A stretch of DNA of 64,000 nt from an uncultured Halobacteriovorax sp. (lineage in GTDB: Bacteria; Bdellovibrionota; Bacteriovoracia; Bacteriovoracales; Bacteriovoracaceae). Location: positions 248,001 through 312,000 of the forward strand of contig CAJXVS010000003.1 of assembly GCA_913061265.1 (NCBI GenBank), given 5' to 3'. Position 1 is the stretch's first letter; every line of letters starts with the position of its first letter. Positions 18,945 to 31,226 of the stretch are shown one piece after another. The notes below the pieces were generated by a model. It was not told the origin of the DNA. It worked only from the letters and a program-made list of their open reading frames with translations, and did not search any database. Position numbers and translations under genes: made by a program.

Positions 18945-19316
18945 TTATTTCTTAGGTTTTTTACAACCGTACTTAGAACGACGTTGCTTACGCTCAACTC
19001 CAGTCGCATCAAGTGCTCCACGGATAGTATGGTAACGAACACCTGGAAGATCTTTAATCCTTCCCCCTCTAATAAGAACGATACTGTGCTCTTGAAGGTT
19101 ATGTCCCTCTCCACCAATGTACGAAGAAACTTCGAATCCACTAGTAAGCTTAACTCTACAAACCTTTCTCATTGCCGAGTTAGGTTTCTTTGGAGTCGTT
19201 GTGTAAACTCTAGTACAAACACCACGTCTTTGAGGACAAGCCTTCAAAGCAGGTGATTTAGTTTTTGTAAATTTGTCAGTTCTACCTTTACGGATTAACT
19301 GGTTAATAGTTGGCAT
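18945..19316 (-). CDS. rpsL: 30S ribosomal protein S12
   Basis: S12 contributes to the decoding site. 123 residues with [12 protein letters not shown] at the start, [19 protein letters not shown] and [17 protein letters not shown]. Lysines at the two positions linked to streptomycin resistance in E. coli (42/43 and 87/88) are the sensitive, wild-type residues. It lies 93 bases after rpoC. Confidence 0.98.
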   Translation of the reverse strand: MPTINQLIRKGRTDKFTKTKSPALKACPQRRGVCTRVYTTTPKKPNSAMRKVCRVKLTSGFEVSSYIGGEGHNLQEHSIVLIRGGRIKDLPGVRYHTIRGALDATGVERKQRRSKYGCKKPKK

Positions 19317-19356
19317 TTTCAGCTCCCTTAAATCAACATTCGCTCAACATTTAAAA

Positions 19357-19392
19357 ACTAGCTAGTTGATGTAACACACCGAACTAGCTAGT
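19357..19392 (-). terminator. Paired palindromes between rpoC and rpsL
   Basis: The 10-base palindrome ACTAGCTAGT occurs twice (19357-19366 and 19383-19392), 26 bases apart. The two copies can form a 10-bp stem with a 16-base loop. On the minus strand it is followed by T-rich TTTTAAAT, so it may be a weak terminator for rpoBC or a binding site. Confidence 0.45.
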
Positions 19393-19409
19393 ACAAGTAA
19401 CTTTAGTTC

Positions 19410-22400
19410 TTAAACCATAAAAGGTGCTGCTTCTTCAGCACCTGGCTCTAGAACGTCTTCACACACTGCGTCGAAATCGCGGTATTTTGAAATACCAGTC
19501 CCAGCAGGAATTAAACGTCCCATAATCACATTTTCTTTTAGTCCTCTTAGAGAATCACTTTTTCCTTCTAGAGCGGCCTGAGTTAGTACCTTGGTCGTCT
19601 CCTGGAATGATGCTGCAGAGATAAAAGAATCTGTTGTTAATGAAGCTTTCGTAATACCAAGAAGAAGAGGTCTAGCTTCAGCTGGAGCTTCTCCTGCGGC
19701 TACTAATTCTTCATTAGTCTCCATCCATAGTCCCTTAGTAATACTGTCGCCAGCAATAAAGTGAGAATCACCTGAATTTGTGATCAGCACTTTCTTAAGC
19801 ATCTGACTTACGATTACCTCGATATGCTTATCATCGATCTTCACACCTTGAAGTCTATAAACTTCTTGGATCTCATCAACAATATAACGAGCTAAGGCTT
19901 TGATACCCATAACTCTTAAAATATCATGAGGATTAGAAGGACCATCCATAATCGGCTCACCGGCACGGATATAATCACCTTCGTTAACAATTACATAACG
20001 TCCCTTTGGAACACTATAAGTAACTGGATCTCCACCATCTTCTGGTCTTACGAGAATTTTTCTATTCCCTCTAACTTCAGGACCAAATTCGATCGTACCA
20101 GCAATGTCAGCAATCTGCGCTGCATTTGAGGGGTTACGTGCTTCGAAAAGCTCTGCAACTCTTGGTAGACCACCGGTAATATCTTTAGTTTTTGTTGTTT
20201 CTCTAGCAAGCTTAGAAACAGCTGAACCAGCTTCAACTTGACCACCGTTAGTTACCATAATATTGGCACCAACTTGTAGACGATAAGAAGCATGCCTCTT
20301 AGTTCCTGGAACTAAGATTGGATTACCCTCAGCATCTACAACTGTAATTCTTGGTTGAAGAGATGGATCTTTTGATTCAGTAACAATTCTGTTTGTTAAA
20401 CCAGTAACAGCATCAACTTGCTCATTAATAGTAGAACCAGAAACCAAATCTTCGTATTTAACAGTACCTGAAACTTCAGTAAGAAGTGGAATTGAGAACG
20501 GGTCCCATTCAACAATACGGTCACCAACTTTAACCTCGTCACCGTCGACGAAGAATAGTTTAGCACCATAAGGAGTTGGATAACGTTCCTTCTCGAGTCC
20601 GGTAGCTGTCTTAATAACAACTTCCCCAACTTTATTCATTACGATTTTATCGCCAGCAGAAGTATCAGCAACTGTTACGTTCTCTAAATGAACAACACCA
20701 GCAGTTCTAACTTCAGTTTTGTTAACTTGTGCACCAGCAGTTGCAGTACCACCAACGTGGAAAGTACGCATCGTAAGCTGTGTACCAGGCTCACCAATTG
20801 ACTGAGCGGCAATAACACCAACAGCTTCACCCATACTTACCATTGTTCCACGAGCAAGATCGCGTCCAAAGCAAGAACAGCAAAAGCCATGTCTCTCACG
20901 ACAAGTAAGAACTGATCTCACTTTAATCTGATCGACTTCTCTTTCTTTTAAGATTTCATAATCTTTCTTAGCAAGCATATGCCCACGTGGAAAAATCTCT
21001 ACTCCATCAGGGTCAACAATTGGAGTTGCTGTAACTCTTCCCATTGCTCTTTCAGAAACATGTTCAACAATCTCGCCCGCTTCAATTCTTGAAGTAAGAA
21101 CGATTCCGTCCTGAGAACCACAATCTTCATTTCTAATAATACCATCCTGAGCTACGTCAACTAAACGACGAGTCAAGTAACCAGAGTTAGCAGTCTTAAG
21201 TGCTGTATCGGCTAGACCCTTACGGGCACCGTGGGTAGAAGAGAAATACTGAAGAACATCTAGTCCCTCACGGAAGTTGGCAGTAATTGGAGTCTCGATA
21301 ATTTCACCAGATGGCTTGGCCATAAGACCACGCATACCAGCTAACTGTCTCATCTGAGTCGTTGAACCCCTTGCTCCAGAATCGGCCATCATGAAAAGTG
21401 AATTAAATGATGGAGCTTTAATATCTTCTTCGCCTTTTACATCACTAGTAAAAGTATCAGTTGAAATTTGCTCAAGCATAACTTTCGTTAGCTTCTCGTT
21501 AGTCTGAGCCCAAACATCAACGATCTTGTTATATCGTTCACCGTTTGTAATTGAACCTTCGTTATATTCTTCAGTAATTGTATCTACTTCAGCGGATGCA
21601 GTTGCTAGAATATTTGGTTTCTCGTCAGGGATAGTCATATCGTTGACGTTAATTGAGATACCAGCTTTGGTTGCGTAAGAGTAACCAAGTCTCATTAATG
21701 AATCAGCAAGAAGAACTGTTTCTTTCTCAGTCCCAACTCTATATGCATGATCAATAAGAGCAACTAGTGCTTTCTTTCCTAAGATTTTATTAATGTCAGA
21801 ATAAGTTAAACAACCAGGAACAGCATCATAAACAAATGTACGTCCAACTGATGTTTCAACAATCACACCTTCAACACGAACTTTAATTGGAGCTTGAAGG
21901 TGAAGGTTTCCTGAATGATAAGCAAATTGAGCTTCTTCTTTAGATGAGAAAGTTTTTCCATAGCCACGGGCATAAGGACGAAACCTAGTCATGTAATAAA
22001 GACCTAGAACAATATCCTGCGAAGGAACAATAATTGGTGTCCCATCTTTTGGTGAAAGAATATTGTTTGTCGACATTGCAAGAATACGACACTCAACTTG
22101 AGCTTCTAGAGAAAGAGGAACGTGAACGGCCATCTGATCACCGTCGAAGTCAGCATTAAAGGCTGTACAAACAAGCGGGTGAAGATTGATAGCTTTACCT
22201 TCAATAAGAATTGGCTCAAATGCTTGAATCCCAAGACGGTGAAGAGTAGGTGCACGGTTAAGAAGTACAGGGTGCTCTTGAACAACTTCATCAAGGATAT
22301 CCCAAACTTCTTGTTTTTGAGAATCAACCATACGCTTAGCTACTTTAATAGTTGTACAGTGACCTTTCTCAATCAATTTATTGTAAATAAACGGTTTAAA

Positions 22401-23537
22401 GAGCTCAAGACCCATAAGCTTTGGAAGACCACATTGGTGAAGTCTAAGTGTTGGACCAACAACGATCACAGATCGACCTGAATAATCCACACGTTTACCA
22501 AGAAGGTTTTGTCTAAAACGACCTTGCTTCCCTTTAAGCATATCTGAAAGTGATCTTAATGGACGCTTATTAGCACCAGTAAAAACCTTTCCTCTTCGTC
22601 CGTTATCAAAAAGAGCATCAACAGCTTCTTGAAGCATTCTCTTTTCGTTACGAATAATAATCTCTGGAGCGTTAAGCTCTTTTAGTCTTTTAAGACGATT
22701 ATTTCTGTTAATTACACGACGATAAAGGTCGTTAAGATCTGATGTCGCAAATCGACCGGCTTCTAGTGGAACTAGAGGACGAAGATCTGGTGGAAGAACA
22801 GGAATTACTTCCATCATGAACCACTCAGGCTTGTTTTCTGACTTAAGAAGAGATTCAACAACTTTTAATCTCTTAACAAGTTTCTGACGAGCAATCTCAG
22901 TCGTTGTATTCATAAGGGCTCTTCTAAGCTCTTTGTTATCAATATCGATATCAACTTTTCTTAGAAGGTCTTTAACAGTTTCTCCACCCATTCCGGCTTC
23001 GAACTTAATTCCCTTTTCTTTCAGGTCAGCATAAAGCTGCTCAGAAATAACGGCACCAACCTCAAGTCCTGCTTCTTCGTTTTCCTCAGAAGTAGCAGTC
23101 ACGATGTAAGCTTCGTAATAAAGAACTTTTTCCAATTCTTTAAGTGTTAGGTTAAGGATTGCACCAATTCTTGAAGGAAGTGATCTTAGAAACCAAATAT
23201 GAGCAACAGGTGCTGCTAATTCAATATGACCACATCTTTCACGACGTACTTTAGATAATGTAACTTCAACACCACATTTTTCACAAACCACGCCTCTATG
23301 CTTCATTCTTTTGTATTTACCGCAAATACATTCGTAATCTTTCACTGGACCAAAGATTTTGGCACAAAAAAGGCCATCTCTTTCAGGCTTGAAAGTACGA
23401 TAGTTGATTGTTTCCGGCTTTTTAACTTCACCAAATGACCATTCACGAATGGTATCAGGAGAAGCCATCTTAATAGAGACGGCTTCTACACTAATCGGAT
23501 CTTTTGGCTTGTCGAAAAAATTCAAAAGGTCTTTCAT
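19410..23537 (-). CDS. rpoC: RNA polymerase beta' subunit
   Basis: Largest catalytic subunit. The Mg-binding loop [12 protein letters not shown] is present. The N-terminal zinc site is CICGKYKR with CEKCG, and the second zinc site is [15 protein letters not shown]. The trigger-loop region ([21 protein letters not shown]) is standard. 1,375 residues is close to the proteobacterial length (1,407 in E. coli). It follows rpoB by 37 bases. Confidence 0.99.
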   Translation of the reverse strand: MKDLLNFFDKPKDPISVEAVSIKMASPDTIREWSFGEVKKPETINYRTFKPERDGLFCAKIFGPVKDYECICGKYKRMKHRGVVCEKCGVEVTLSKVRRERCGHIELAAPVAHIWFLRSLPSRIGAILNLTLKELEKVLYYEAYIVTATSEENEEAGLEVGAVISEQLYADLKEKGIKFEAGMGGETVKDLLRKVDIDIDNKELRRALMNTTTEIARQKLVKRLKVVESLLKSENKPEWFMMEVIPVLPPDLRPLVPLEAGRFATSDLNDLYRRVINRNNRLKRLKELNAPEIIIRNEKRMLQEAVDALFDNGRRGKVFTGANKRPLRSLSDMLKGKQGRFRQNLLGKRVDYSGRSVIVVGPTLRLHQCGLPKLMGLELFKPFIYNKLIEKGHCTTIKVAKRMVDSQKQEVWDILDEVVQEHPVLLNRAPTLHRLGIQAFEPILIEGKAINLHPLVCTAFNADFDGDQMAVHVPLSLEAQVECRILAMSTNNILSPKDGTPIIVPSQDIVLGLYYMTRFRPYARGYGKTFSSKEEAQFAYHSGNLHLQAPIKVRVEGVIVETSVGRTFVYDAVPGCLTYSDINKILGKKALVALIDHAYRVGTEKETVLLADSLMRLGYSYATKAGISINVNDMTIPDEKPNILATASAEVDTITEEYNEGSITNGERYNKIVDVWAQTNEKLTKVMLEQISTDTFTSDVKGEEDIKAPSFNSLFMMADSGARGSTTQMRQLAGMRGLMAKPSGEIIETPITANFREGLDVLQYFSSTHGARKGLADTALKTANSGYLTRRLVDVAQDGIIRNEDCGSQDGIVLTSRIEAGEIVEHVSERAMGRVTATPIVDPDGVEIFPRGHMLAKKDYEILKEREVDQIKVRSVLTCRERHGFCCSCFGRDLARGTMVSMGEAVGVIAAQSIGEPGTQLTMRTFHVGGTATAGAQVNKTEVRTAGVVHLENVTVADTSAGDKIVMNKVGEVVIKTATGLEKERYPTPYGAKLFFVDGDEVKVGDRIVEWDPFSIPLLTEVSGTVKYEDLVSGSTINEQVDAVTGLTNRIVTESKDPSLQPRITVVDAEGNPILVPGTKRHASYRLQVGANIMVTNGGQVEAGSAVSKLARETTKTKDITGGLPRVAELFEARNPSNAAQIADIAGTIEFGPEVRGNRKILVRPEDGGDPVTYSVPKGRYVIVNEGDYIRAGEPIMDGPSNPHDILRVMGIKALARYIVDEIQEVYRLQGVKIDDKHIEVIVSQMLKKVLITNSGDSHFIAGDSITKGLWMETNEELVAAGEAPAEARPLLLGITKASLTTDSFISAASFQETTKVLTQAALEGKSDSLRGLKENVIMGRLIPAGTGISKYRDFDAVCEDVLEPGAEEAAPFMV

Positions 23538-23574
23538 TTTATTTCCTCTTTAAGTTTTAAAACTTTATTAATAA

Positions 23575-26500
23575 TTAGCTAAACGTTGATTCCTCTTCAG
23601 AATTTTCCTCTAATTTCACATCAAGACATAAAGCTTGAAGTTCTCTAATTAGAACGTTGAAAGATTCTGGAAGACCAGGCTCAAGAACTTGTTCACCTTT
23701 AACGATTGATTCGTACATTCTTGTACGGCCAATAACATCATCAGATTTAACAGTTAAGAATTCCTGTAACGTATAAGCTGCGCCATATGCCTCAAGTGCC
23801 CAAACTTCCATTTCTCCAAGTCTCTGACCACCAAACTGAGCCTTACCACCAAGTGGCTGCTGAGTAACAAGTGAGTAAGGTCCTGTAGAACGTGCGTGAA
23901 GTTTTTCATCAACAAGGTGATGAAGCTTAAGCATGTACATGGCACCAACGGTAACATCTTCTGAAAATGCATCCCCAGTCATTCCGTCAAAGAGAGTTGT
24001 TTTACCATTCTCTTCAAGATCACCAAGTCTAAGCATTTCGTGAATATTCTCTTCTGTAGCTCCATCAAAAACTGGAGTTGAGAAACGAACACCTGTTGAA
24101 AGTTGTTTTGCAACTTCCATCACTTTTTTATCAGAAGCTTTAGCTAACCATTTTTTAACTTCTTCAGTTTTATAAATTAGGTAGATGAAATCTCTCATTT
24201 CATCAGCCTTAGCTCGCTCTTCAAGCATAACCTTGATTTTTTCACCAAGACCACGACCTGCCCAACCAAGATGAAGCTCTAAAAGCTGTCCGATATTCAT
24301 ACGAGACGGAACACCAAGTGGGTTAAGTACGATTTCAACAGGAGTACCGTCACCTAAGAAAGGCATGTTCTCTTGTGGAAGTACGTTAGAAATCACACCT
24401 TTGTTACCGTGACGTCCGGCCATTTTATCGCCTGACTGAAGCTTACGTTTAATCGCAACGTAAATTGTCACTTTCTTAATAACACCCGGAAGAAGTTCAT
24501 CTCCACGGTTTAGTTTAGCAATTTCTTCGTTAGCTTTAGTACGAACTCTATTAATTCTGTTTCTTACGTCAGCAAAGTATTCAGAAACTTTTTCTTCAAG
24601 TGATGCTTCAAGAGGAAGGTATCCGATAAGTTCGAATGGAATTCCAGATAAAGTATCAGGCTTAATCTCAGCACCTTTAGGAAGAAGTTCAGTTGAACCA
24701 TCTTCAGATACTAAACTATCAGTAGTAGTGGCACCCTTAAGGATCTTAGCCATTTTCTGGATAGCAGAAGTTTGAATAGCTTTAATTTCGATTCTTTCAT
24801 CTCTTCTAATAAGAGTGGTTTCGTAATCGATGATTTCTTTTGAACGACTATCAAGCTCGACACCCTCACGAGTATAAACTTTAGCGTCAATCACTGTACC
24901 ACGAACCGATGAAGGAACTCTTAAAGAAGTATCCTTAACATCTCCTGCCTTATCACCAAAGATGGCTTTAAGAAGTTTTTCTTCAGGAGAAAGTTGTGTT
25001 TCACCTTTAGGAGTAATCTTACCAACGAGGATATCACCTGGTTTGATAATCGCACCAACACGAACAATACCAGCTTCATCAAGGTCACTCAGAGCTTCTT
25101 CACTTACGTTCGGAATATCTCTAGTAATCTCTTCTTTACCTAGTTTTGTATCACGGGCTTCTACTTCAAAGGCTTCAATATGAACTGAAGTAAACACATC
25201 TTTTGCAAGAAGGTTTTCACTAATAAGAATTGAATCTTCATAGTTGTAACCACCCCAAGGCATGAACGCTACAAGAACGTTTTGACCTAAGGCTAAATCC
25301 CCATACTGAGTACCAGGACCATCAGCGATAACCTGTCCTTTAGTAACAAGGTCACCCTCTTTAACTAGAGCTTTTTGGTTATTTGAAGTGTTCTGGTTAG
25401 TTCTTTGGTACTTGATCAGTTTGTAGATATCTACTCCTGATTCACCTTCAGAGAACTTATCTCTTTGAATAACGATTCTATTTGAATCAACAAAGATAAC
25501 TTTTCCAGATTCTTTTGAGAAAAGAATTGCACCAGAATCTCTAGCGATAATTCTCTCGACACCAGTACCAACGATAGGAGCATCAGTCTTAACAACTGGC
25601 ACTGCCTGTCTCATCATGTTCGACCCCATTAGGGCACGGTTGGCATCATCATGCTCCAAAAATGGAATCAGAGATGTTGCCATCGAAATCATCTGTGAAG
25701 GAGAAACGTCCATTAACTCAACGTCTTCCTTATCTACTAGACGAAAGTCACCATTATCACGTGCTGGAATATGGTCACCTGCGATCTTACCGTCAACGAT
25801 ATGATTTACATCAATCTGAGCAATTACTTTTCCTTCCTCTTCAAAGGCAGTGAAGTATTTAGTTGCTCCGATTTTTTCATTCTCAACAGTTTGGTATGGA
25901 GTTTCAATGAAACCATACTCAGAAACTCTTGCGAAAGTAGCTAGTGAAGTAATTAGACCAATGTTCGGTCCCTCTGGAGTCTCAACCGGGCACATACGTC
26001 CGTAGTGAGTAGAGTGAACATCACGAACCTCAAAACCAGCACGCTCACGAGTAAGACCACCAGGGCCCAGAGCCGAAAGTCTTCTCTTGTGAGTTACTTC
26101 TGATAATGGGTTAGTTTGATCCATAAACTGAGAAAGCTGTGAAGAACCAAAAAATTCTTTAATCGCAGCTGAAACAGGTTTTTGATTTACAAGATCGTAA
26201 GGCATCATGGTTTCAATTTCTTGAATGGCCATTCTCTCACGTACTGCACGCTCCATTCTTACAAGACCAACTCTAAATTGGTTTTCAAGAAGCTCACCAA
26301 CAGCTCTAACTCTACGGTTACCAAGATGGTCAATATCATCAACCTTCCCTTTTCCGTTACTTAGCTCAACTAAGTATTGAGCAGTTCTTAGGATATCGTC
26401 GTGAGTTAGTACTGTTCTCTCAACAGGAATATCCATTCCAAACTTATAATTGATCTTCATACGACCGACTTTAGATAGGTCATATCTAGTGTCGTCAAAG

Positions 26501-27699
26501 AATAAGCTTTGGAAGAGGTTATCAGCAGCTTCAACTGTTGGTGGCTCACCTGGTCTTAGTCTTTCGAAAATCTTAATAAGAGCATCGTCTTGAGAGTCAG
26601 TCTTATCAATTAATAATGTATTTCTGATCTGATCACCGTAGTTGATCATATCGATATAAAGGAGTTCAACTTCTTTAATTCCTGCACCAACAAGCTCAGC
26701 TACTTTAACTTCACTTAACGCTTCGTTAGCAAGACAAAGAACTTCACCAGTCGCTTCATCAAAAAGATCTACTGAAACTACTTTTCCAATAATCTCTTCA
26801 AGTTCTGCAGGAATAGTATCTACTCCAAGTTCATTAAGCTTTCTTAGTGAGGCTTTAGTGAACTTCTTCCCTTTCTTAACAACGACTTCACCTTTTTTAT
26901 CAAGGATGTCGTTATAAGCACGTGTCCCCATAAGAAGATTTACATCTAGCTTACGAGTGAAAGCACCTTCTTTAGAAATAAGAAGCTTTTCTGTCTTATA
27001 AAACTTTTCAAGAATTTGCTCAGTTGAGTAACCCATGGCTTTTAAAACCACTGTGGCATGAAGCTTACGCTTTCTATCAATTCTGGCAAATAAGATATTT
27101 TTATGGTCAAACTCAAAGTCTAGCCATGAACCTCTATGTGGAATAATTCTTGAAGAATAGAGTAACTTTCCACTGGAGTGTTTTTTACCGCTATCGTGTT
27201 CAAAAATAATACCTGGAGATCTATGTAACTGAGAAACGATAACTCGTTCTGTACCGTTATAAACAAACGATCCAGTATCAGACATAAGTGGGATATTCCC
27301 GAGATAAACTTCTTGTTCTTTAATTGAAGAAACTGTTCTTTGTTCTTCACCGTCTTTATCTACAACCACCTCGTAAAAGACGAGACGGACAACCACTTTA
27401 AGTGGAGCTTCGTAAGATAAACCTCTTTGACGACATTCCTTAATAGGATACTTCGGCTCCTCTAATGTATAGCTTACAAATTCAAGAGAAACAGTCTTAT
27501 TGAAATCGTGAATTGGAAATACCGATTTAAAGACATGTTGAAGTCCAATCTCTATACGTTTTGCCGGTGGAATATCCCTTTGTAAGAAGTCTTCAAATGA
27601 TTTCGTTTGAAGTTTCATTAAGGGAGGAGTGTCCAGTACGACAGGCGCTGTAGAGAAGTTCTTTCTGTACCATTCGTTTGGCGAAAAAACCTGAGTCAT
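23575..27699 (-). CDS. rpoB: RNA polymerase beta subunit
   Basis: Catalytic subunit that, with beta', forms the active site. The rifampicin region reads [20 protein letters not shown] followed by [12 protein letters not shown], the sensitive wild-type form apart from conservative changes. The C-terminal segment [20 protein letters not shown] is intact. 1,374 residues against 1,342 in E. coli. It is 149 bases downstream of rplL, with an attenuator-type hairpin in the gap. Confidence 0.99.
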   Translation of the reverse strand: MTQVFSPNEWYRKNFSTAPVVLDTPPLMKLQTKSFEDFLQRDIPPAKRIEIGLQHVFKSVFPIHDFNKTVSLEFVSYTLEEPKYPIKECRQRGLSYEAPLKVVVRLVFYEVVVDKDGEEQRTVSSIKEQEVYLGNIPLMSDTGSFVYNGTERVIVSQLHRSPGIIFEHDSGKKHSSGKLLYSSRIIPHRGSWLDFEFDHKNILFARIDRKRKLHATVVLKAMGYSTEQILEKFYKTEKLLISKEGAFTRKLDVNLLMGTRAYNDILDKKGEVVVKKGKKFTKASLRKLNELGVDTIPAELEEIIGKVVSVDLFDEATGEVLCLANEALSEVKVAELVGAGIKEVELLYIDMINYGDQIRNTLLIDKTDSQDDALIKIFERLRPGEPPTVEAADNLFQSLFFDDTRYDLSKVGRMKINYKFGMDIPVERTVLTHDDILRTAQYLVELSNGKGKVDDIDHLGNRRVRAVGELLENQFRVGLVRMERAVRERMAIQEIETMMPYDLVNQKPVSAAIKEFFGSSQLSQFMDQTNPLSEVTHKRRLSALGPGGLTRERAGFEVRDVHSTHYGRMCPVETPEGPNIGLITSLATFARVSEYGFIETPYQTVENEKIGATKYFTAFEEEGKVIAQIDVNHIVDGKIAGDHIPARDNGDFRLVDKEDVELMDVSPSQMISMATSLIPFLEHDDANRALMGSNMMRQAVPVVKTDAPIVGTGVERIIARDSGAILFSKESGKVIFVDSNRIVIQRDKFSEGESGVDIYKLIKYQRTNQNTSNNQKALVKEGDLVTKGQVIADGPGTQYGDLALGQNVLVAFMPWGGYNYEDSILISENLLAKDVFTSVHIEAFEVEARDTKLGKEEITRDIPNVSEEALSDLDEAGIVRVGAIIKPGDILVGKITPKGETQLSPEEKLLKAIFGDKAGDVKDTSLRVPSSVRGTVIDAKVYTREGVELDSRSKEIIDYETTLIRRDERIEIKAIQTSAIQKMAKILKGATTTDSLVSEDGSTELLPKGAEIKPDTLSGIPFELIGYLPLEASLEEKVSEYFADVRNRINRVRTKANEEIAKLNRGDELLPGVIKKVTIYVAIKRKLQSGDKMAGRHGNKGVISNVLPQENMPFLGDGTPVEIVLNPLGVPSRMNIGQLLELHLGWAGRGLGEKIKVMLEERAKADEMRDFIYLIYKTEEVKKWLAKASDKKVMEVAKQLSTGVRFSTPVFDGATEENIHEMLRLGDLEENGKTTLFDGMTGDAFSEDVTVGAMYMLKLHHLVDEKLHARSTGPYSLVTQQPLGGKAQFGGQRLGEMEVWALEAYGAAYTLQEFLTVKSDDVIGRTRMYESIVKGEQVLEPGLPESFNVLIRELQALCLDVKLEENSEEESTFS

Positions 27700-27787
27700 T
27701 TTGCAGTCTCCTTCGAGAGCAACTTTCCCCTATTAAGGGTCAAAGTTTATCTGATAGTTTTAATTAATTATTTTAAAAAAATACAAA

Positions 27788-27820
27788 AAGGCGTGAGAAC
27801 GGAATCCGTTTTCACACCTT
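27788..27820 (-). terminator. Attenuator-type hairpin between rplL and rpoB
   Basis: Nearly continuous stem on the minus strand: AAGG/CCTT at the base, one mismatch, then GTGAGAACGGA/TCCGTTTTCAC with one G-U pair. It is followed by TTTTT and, a few bases later, another T run. E. coli has a partial terminator in the same place that lowers rpoBC relative to rplJL. Confidence 0.68.
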
Positions 27821-27848
27821 TATAAAACACTTTTTAAGCAACTATAAA

Positions 27849-28211
27849 TTACTTAAGCTCAACCTTAGCTCCAGCTGCCTCAAGTTTTTTCTTAAGTTCT
27901 TCAGCTTCTGCTTTATCAACGCCTTCTTTAACTGCTTTTGGAGCACCTTCAACAAGCTCCTTAGCTTCTTTAAGTCCAAGACCAGTAATTCCACGTACTT
28001 CTTTAATTACGTTGATTTTCTTAGCACCCATGTCTGTAAGCATAACTGTAAATTCAGTCTGCTCTTCAGTTGCAGCAGCGGCACCGCCAGCAACAGCTAC
28101 AGGAGCTGCAGAAACGCCAAATTTTTCTTCAAGTTCTTTAACTAGGTTAGCAACGTCAAGTACTGACATAGCAGAGATGTGTTCGATCATTTGTTCATTT
28201 GTAATAGCCAT
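27849..28211 (-). CDS. rplL: 50S ribosomal protein L7/L12
   Basis: Multi-copy stalk protein that recruits translational GTPases. 120 residues: an N-terminal dimerisation domain, an Ala/Gly hinge ([13 protein letters not shown]) and the C-terminal factor-binding domain ([20 protein letters not shown]). It follows rplJ by 36 bases. Confidence 0.98.
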   Translation of the reverse strand: MAITNEQMIEHISAMSVLDVANLVKELEEKFGVSAAPVAVAGGAAAATEEQTEFTVMLTDMGAKKINVIKEVRGITGLGLKEAKELVEGAPKAVKEGVDKAEAEELKKKLEAAGAKVELK

Positions 28212-28247
28212 ATAAAACTCCTTAAATTTTTAATATTAAAATTGTTA

Positions 28248-28853
28248 TTATTCTTCGCCTTCTTTCTTAACTTCCTCAGCTGCTGGTGCGGCCTCTGCTT
28301 CTGCAGGTGCTGCCTCGGCTGCTGGTGCTTCTTCGGCAGCAGCTTCCACTGGTGCAGATTCAGCGCCTGATTCTTTTTGCTCTTGAATAGCGAAAAAGAC
28401 TCTGGCAAGTGCAGATATCGGTGCATTAAACGTTGCAAGTAAAGTTCCAAGCATTTCGTCTCTAGACGGAAGACTTGCAAGCTCAATTACTTGTGCCTTA
28501 GTGAGTTCCTCTCCATTAAGGAAACCACCTTTAAACTCAATTACATCATGGTCCTCAGCAGCTTCTTTTAAACATTTCGCTACAGCAGCAGCGTCTTCAA
28601 ATGCAAAAGCAAGTGCGTGGGGTCCTTTCAGTTCTGTGAGCAGTTTTTCTACTGTCGTGCCTTCGGCAGCCTTTCTGAAAAGTGTGTTTCTTGTAACAAC
28701 AACTTTTCCGTCAGCTTCACGAACGCCTTTTCTGATAGCGACAGCATCATTGGCTCCAACACCAATGAGATTCGTCAGAAAGACAGCTCTTGCGGATTCA
28801 ATATCTTTTTTGAGTCCGGCAATGATCGCTTCTTTCTCAGCTCTCTTCATCAT
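28248..28853 (-). CDS. rplJ: 50S ribosomal protein L10 with long C-terminal tail
   Basis: L10 anchors the L7/L12 dimers and, in many bacteria, represses rplJL by binding its leader. 201 residues: the rRNA-binding part (KRAEKEAIIAGLKKDIESAR, TRNTLFRKAAEGT) is followed by the helix that holds L7/L12 and then an Ala/Glu/Pro tail of about 35 residues beyond the usual end. A second ATG one codon in is equally well placed after GGAGG. Confidence 0.97.
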   Translation of the reverse strand: MMKRAEKEAIIAGLKKDIESARAVFLTNLIGVGANDAVAIRKGVREADGKVVVTRNTLFRKAAEGTTVEKLLTELKGPHALAFAFEDAAAVAKCLKEAAEDHDVIEFKGGFLNGEELTKAQVIELASLPSRDEMLGTLLATFNAPISALARVFFAIQEQKESGAESAPVEAAAEEAPAAEAAPAEAEAAPAAEEVKKEGEE

Positions 28854-28940
28854 TTAAACCTCCAAGATTTACGGAGGACGATTTCAGGCAGGATTTAAGA
28901 ATCAACGTCCTTGCTGATTCACCGACCTTCTTCAATCCTA
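28854..28940 (-). promoter_or_regulatory. Candidate L10 leader upstream of rplJ
   Basis: The 87 bases between rplA and rplJ contain a 6-bp stem (GAATCA at 28899-28904 with TGATTC at 28915-28920) and a competing pairing (CGTCC at 28906-28910 with GGACG at 28876-28880) near the RBS. This is where autoregulatory L10 leaders lie. I could not confirm the family's kink-turn. Confidence 0.35.
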
Positions 28941-29645
28941 TTATTTAACTGAAGCTACTGCTTCAAGTGTATCTAACTTAATTCCAGGCCCCATAGTTGT
29001 ACTAACAACTAGAGATTTCATAAAAACACCTTTTGCACTGGCAGGCTTAGCTCTAACAACAGCGGTGATGATTGCATCAACGTTTTGCTTAAGTTGCTCT
29101 TCAGTAAAAGATTTCTTTCCAACCGGAACATGGATAATCCCTGTTTTCTCAGTTCTGTACTCAACGATCCCTGCTTTTTGCTCAGTAACGGCTTTAGCAA
29201 CATCAGGAGTAACAGTTCCAAGTTTAGGGTTAGGCATAAGACCACGTGGCCCTAGGACTCTACCGATACGACCAAGTTTTCCCATCATATCTGGAGATGC
29301 GATAACTCTATCAAATTCAAGCCAACCACCAGCAATTTTTGCAACAAGATCATCTGATCCAGCAAAATCAGCACCAGCATCTTCAGCTAGTTTAATTTTG
29401 TCTCCAGAAGTGATCACACAAACTCTTACTGTTTTACCTGTACCAGCAGGAAGAGAAATTGCTCCTCTAATCATTTGGTCAGCATGTCTTGGATCAACAC
29501 CTAGACGGAAAGCTAGGTCGATAGTTTCATCAAAGTTGGCATAAGATGTTTCTTTAACAAGCTTAATGCCTTCCATCAGTGAGTAATTTTTTTCAGAATC
29601 AACTTTCTTAGCTGCTTCTAAGTATTTCTTAGATTTCATTTTCAT
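28941..29645 (-). CDS. rplA: 50S ribosomal protein L1
   Basis: L1 forms the mobile stalk that helps release E-site tRNA; in E. coli it represses the rplKA mRNA. 234 residues: [19 protein letters not shown], the conserved [16 protein letters not shown] and the C-terminal [11 protein letters not shown] second ATG two codons in is possible; GAGGG precedes the first. Confidence 0.98.
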   Translation of the reverse strand: MKMKSKKYLEAAKKVDSEKNYSLMEGIKLVKETSYANFDETIDLAFRLGVDPRHADQMIRGAISLPAGTGKTVRVCVITSGDKIKLAEDAGADFAGSDDLVAKIAGGWLEFDRVIASPDMMGKLGRIGRVLGPRGLMPNPKLGTVTPDVAKAVTEQKAGIVEYRTEKTGIIHVPVGKKSFTEEQLKQNVDAIITAVVRAKPASAKGVFMKSLVVSTTMGPGIKLDTLEAVASVK

Positions 29646-29661
29646 AACTTTTCCCTCGACC

Positions 29662-30090
29662 TTACTTGTAGTCTAATTTAAGGCCCATTGAACGGATTGA
29701 ACCTTCAATTGTTCGCATACCTGCTGCTTCATCGGCTGCTGTTAAGTCTGGTTTTTTAGCCTCAACAATTTCCTTCACAACTTTCTCTGGAACACTCCCA
29801 GCAACTTCAGTTCCTGGCTTTTGTGATCCTCTTTTCAACTTAAGTTTTTCCTTAAGAAGATAAGATGCTGGCGGGGTTTTAGTTACGAATGTAAACGATC
29901 TATCAGAATAAACTGTAATGATAGTCGGTAGTACTACACCGTTGTCTTTTTGAGTTTTTGCATTAAAGGCTTTGCAAAACTCCATAATGTTTACACCTTT
30001 TTGACCTAATGCAGGTCCAATTGGTGGTGATGGGTTAGCCTTCCCACCAGCAATCTGTAGCTTAATAAAGCCTGTAACTTTCTTAGCCAT
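29662..30090 (-). CDS. rplK: 50S ribosomal protein L11
   Basis: L11 forms the base of the stalk and is needed for RelA activation. 142 residues. The N-terminal domain has [20 protein letters not shown] with the thiostrepton-site prolines, and the C-terminal RNA-binding domain ends [18 protein letters not shown]. It follows nusG by 50 bases. Confidence 0.98.
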   Translation of the reverse strand: MAKKVTGFIKLQIAGGKANPSPPIGPALGQKGVNIMEFCKAFNAKTQKDNGVVLPTIITVYSDRSFTFVTKTPPASYLLKEKLKLKRGSQKPGTEVAGSVPEKVVKEIVEAKKPDLTAADEAAGMRTIEGSIRSMGLKLDYK

Positions 30091-30140
30091 GTTTAACTCC
30101 TGCGATTCCTACGAATCTCCCAACAAATTATTATTAAAAG

Positions 30141-30830
30141 TTAAGATACTTTTTCAACTTGAGTAAAGTCGAGTTCCACCGGTGTTGGTCTTCCGAAAAT
30201 GGACACGTTTACTTTTATCTTACCTTTCTCATTAACTTCTTCAATTGTTCCTACGAAAGTTGCAAATGGACCTTCAGTAACTTTAACAGTTTCACCTTCA
30301 GTGAAATTGATACTTGTACGAGGTTTCTTCGCGCTATCGGAAGTTTGATTAATCATGAAAGATGCTTCTTCTTCACTTAGAGGAGCTGGACGATCTGGAG
30401 TCCCACCAACAAAACCTGTAATCTTGTCGGTATCTTTGATTAGGTGCCAAGTCTTATCAGACATAGACATATTTAAGAAAATATAACCAGGAAAGAACTT
30501 CTTCTTAATTCTTCTTTTCTTTCCGTTGGCATTTGTAATGACTTCTTCTTCTGGGACTTGAATCTCAGAGAAGAACTCAGTCATTTTATTTTGTAAAATT
30601 CTTTGTTTAATTAATTTAGCGGCTTTGTTTTCTTGACCAGTCATTGTTTTAGCAATGAACCACTGAAAACCTTCTTTTGGTGCAACAAGACCTTGGCTTA
30701 GTTCATTAACTATTCTTTCAGGTTCTGTACTTTCGACTTCAGCTTCTACCGCAGGAGCAGCTTCAACTGTTTCTTCAGCAGCAACTTCTTCAACTTTAGT
30801 ATTTTCTTCGTTGTTGTTTTCTTCGCTCAT
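30141..30830 (-). CDS. nusG: Transcription factor NusG with acidic N-terminal extension
   Basis: NusG binds RNA polymerase and couples it to Rho or the ribosome. The NGN domain starts near residue 54 ([19 protein letters not shown]) and the KOW domain near residue 175 ([19 protein letters not shown]). The first 50 residues are a Glu/Val/Ala-rich acidic tail absent from E. coli NusG (181 residues; here 229). It lies 9 bases after secE. Confidence 0.96.
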   Translation of the reverse strand: MSEENNNEENTKVEEVAAEETVEAAPAVEAEVESTEPERIVNELSQGLVAPKEGFQWFIAKTMTGQENKAAKLIKQRILQNKMTEFFSEIQVPEEEVITNANGKKRRIKKKFFPGYIFLNMSMSDKTWHLIKDTDKITGFVGGTPDRPAPLSEEEASFMINQTSDSAKKPRTSINFTEGETVKVTEGPFATFVGTIEEVNEKGKIKVNVSIFGRPTPVELDFTQVEKVS

Positions 30831-30839
30831 GCAGTCCTC

Positions 30840-31226
30840 TTAGTAAATAAGTTCAAGAATCTTTTGAAATGAGAAATCAATTCCAACTAAAATAGAACTG
30901 ACAATACTTACACCAATAATAATACCGATCGTAACTTTGATAACTGAATCGCGGTCAGGCCAAACAACTTTCACAAGCTCGTCGAACACTTCTTGCATAT
31001 GAGTAGAAGCATTTTTATTTTTGATAACTGCTATAAAAGTCACAAGACCAATAACAATCCCAACACCCTGACTAACCATTAGAAAATGATTAATCTTTGC
31101 TTCAAGATCAAACCATTCACTCATTTGATCGAGAAAACGAATTGAAACAAAACCTGCTAAAATACTAAGTACAGCAACAAACGAGTTGATCCACTTTCGG
31201 CTATCTTCACTTTTTACAATCGACAT
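30840..31226 (-). CDS. secE: Protein translocase subunit SecE
   Basis: SecE clamps SecY in the membrane. 128 residues with three hydrophobic segments (about 13-30, 48-66 and 98-122), like the long E. coli form. The conserved cytosolic motif before the last segment is VVWPDRDSVIK. It is followed by nusG in the standard order. Confidence 0.95.
   Translation of the reverse strand: MSIVKSEDSRKWINSFVAVLSILAGFVSIRFLDQMSEWFDLEAKINHFLMVSQGVGIVIGLVTFIAVIKNKNASTHMQEVFDELVKVVWPDRDSVIKVTIGIIIGVSIVSSILVGIDFSFQKILELIY

Noticed and set aside
29065-29544. 159-codon ORF on the plus strand inside rplA
   Set aside because: It is the antisense shadow of a well-conserved ribosomal gene; its product is Ser/Pro-rich with no family features.
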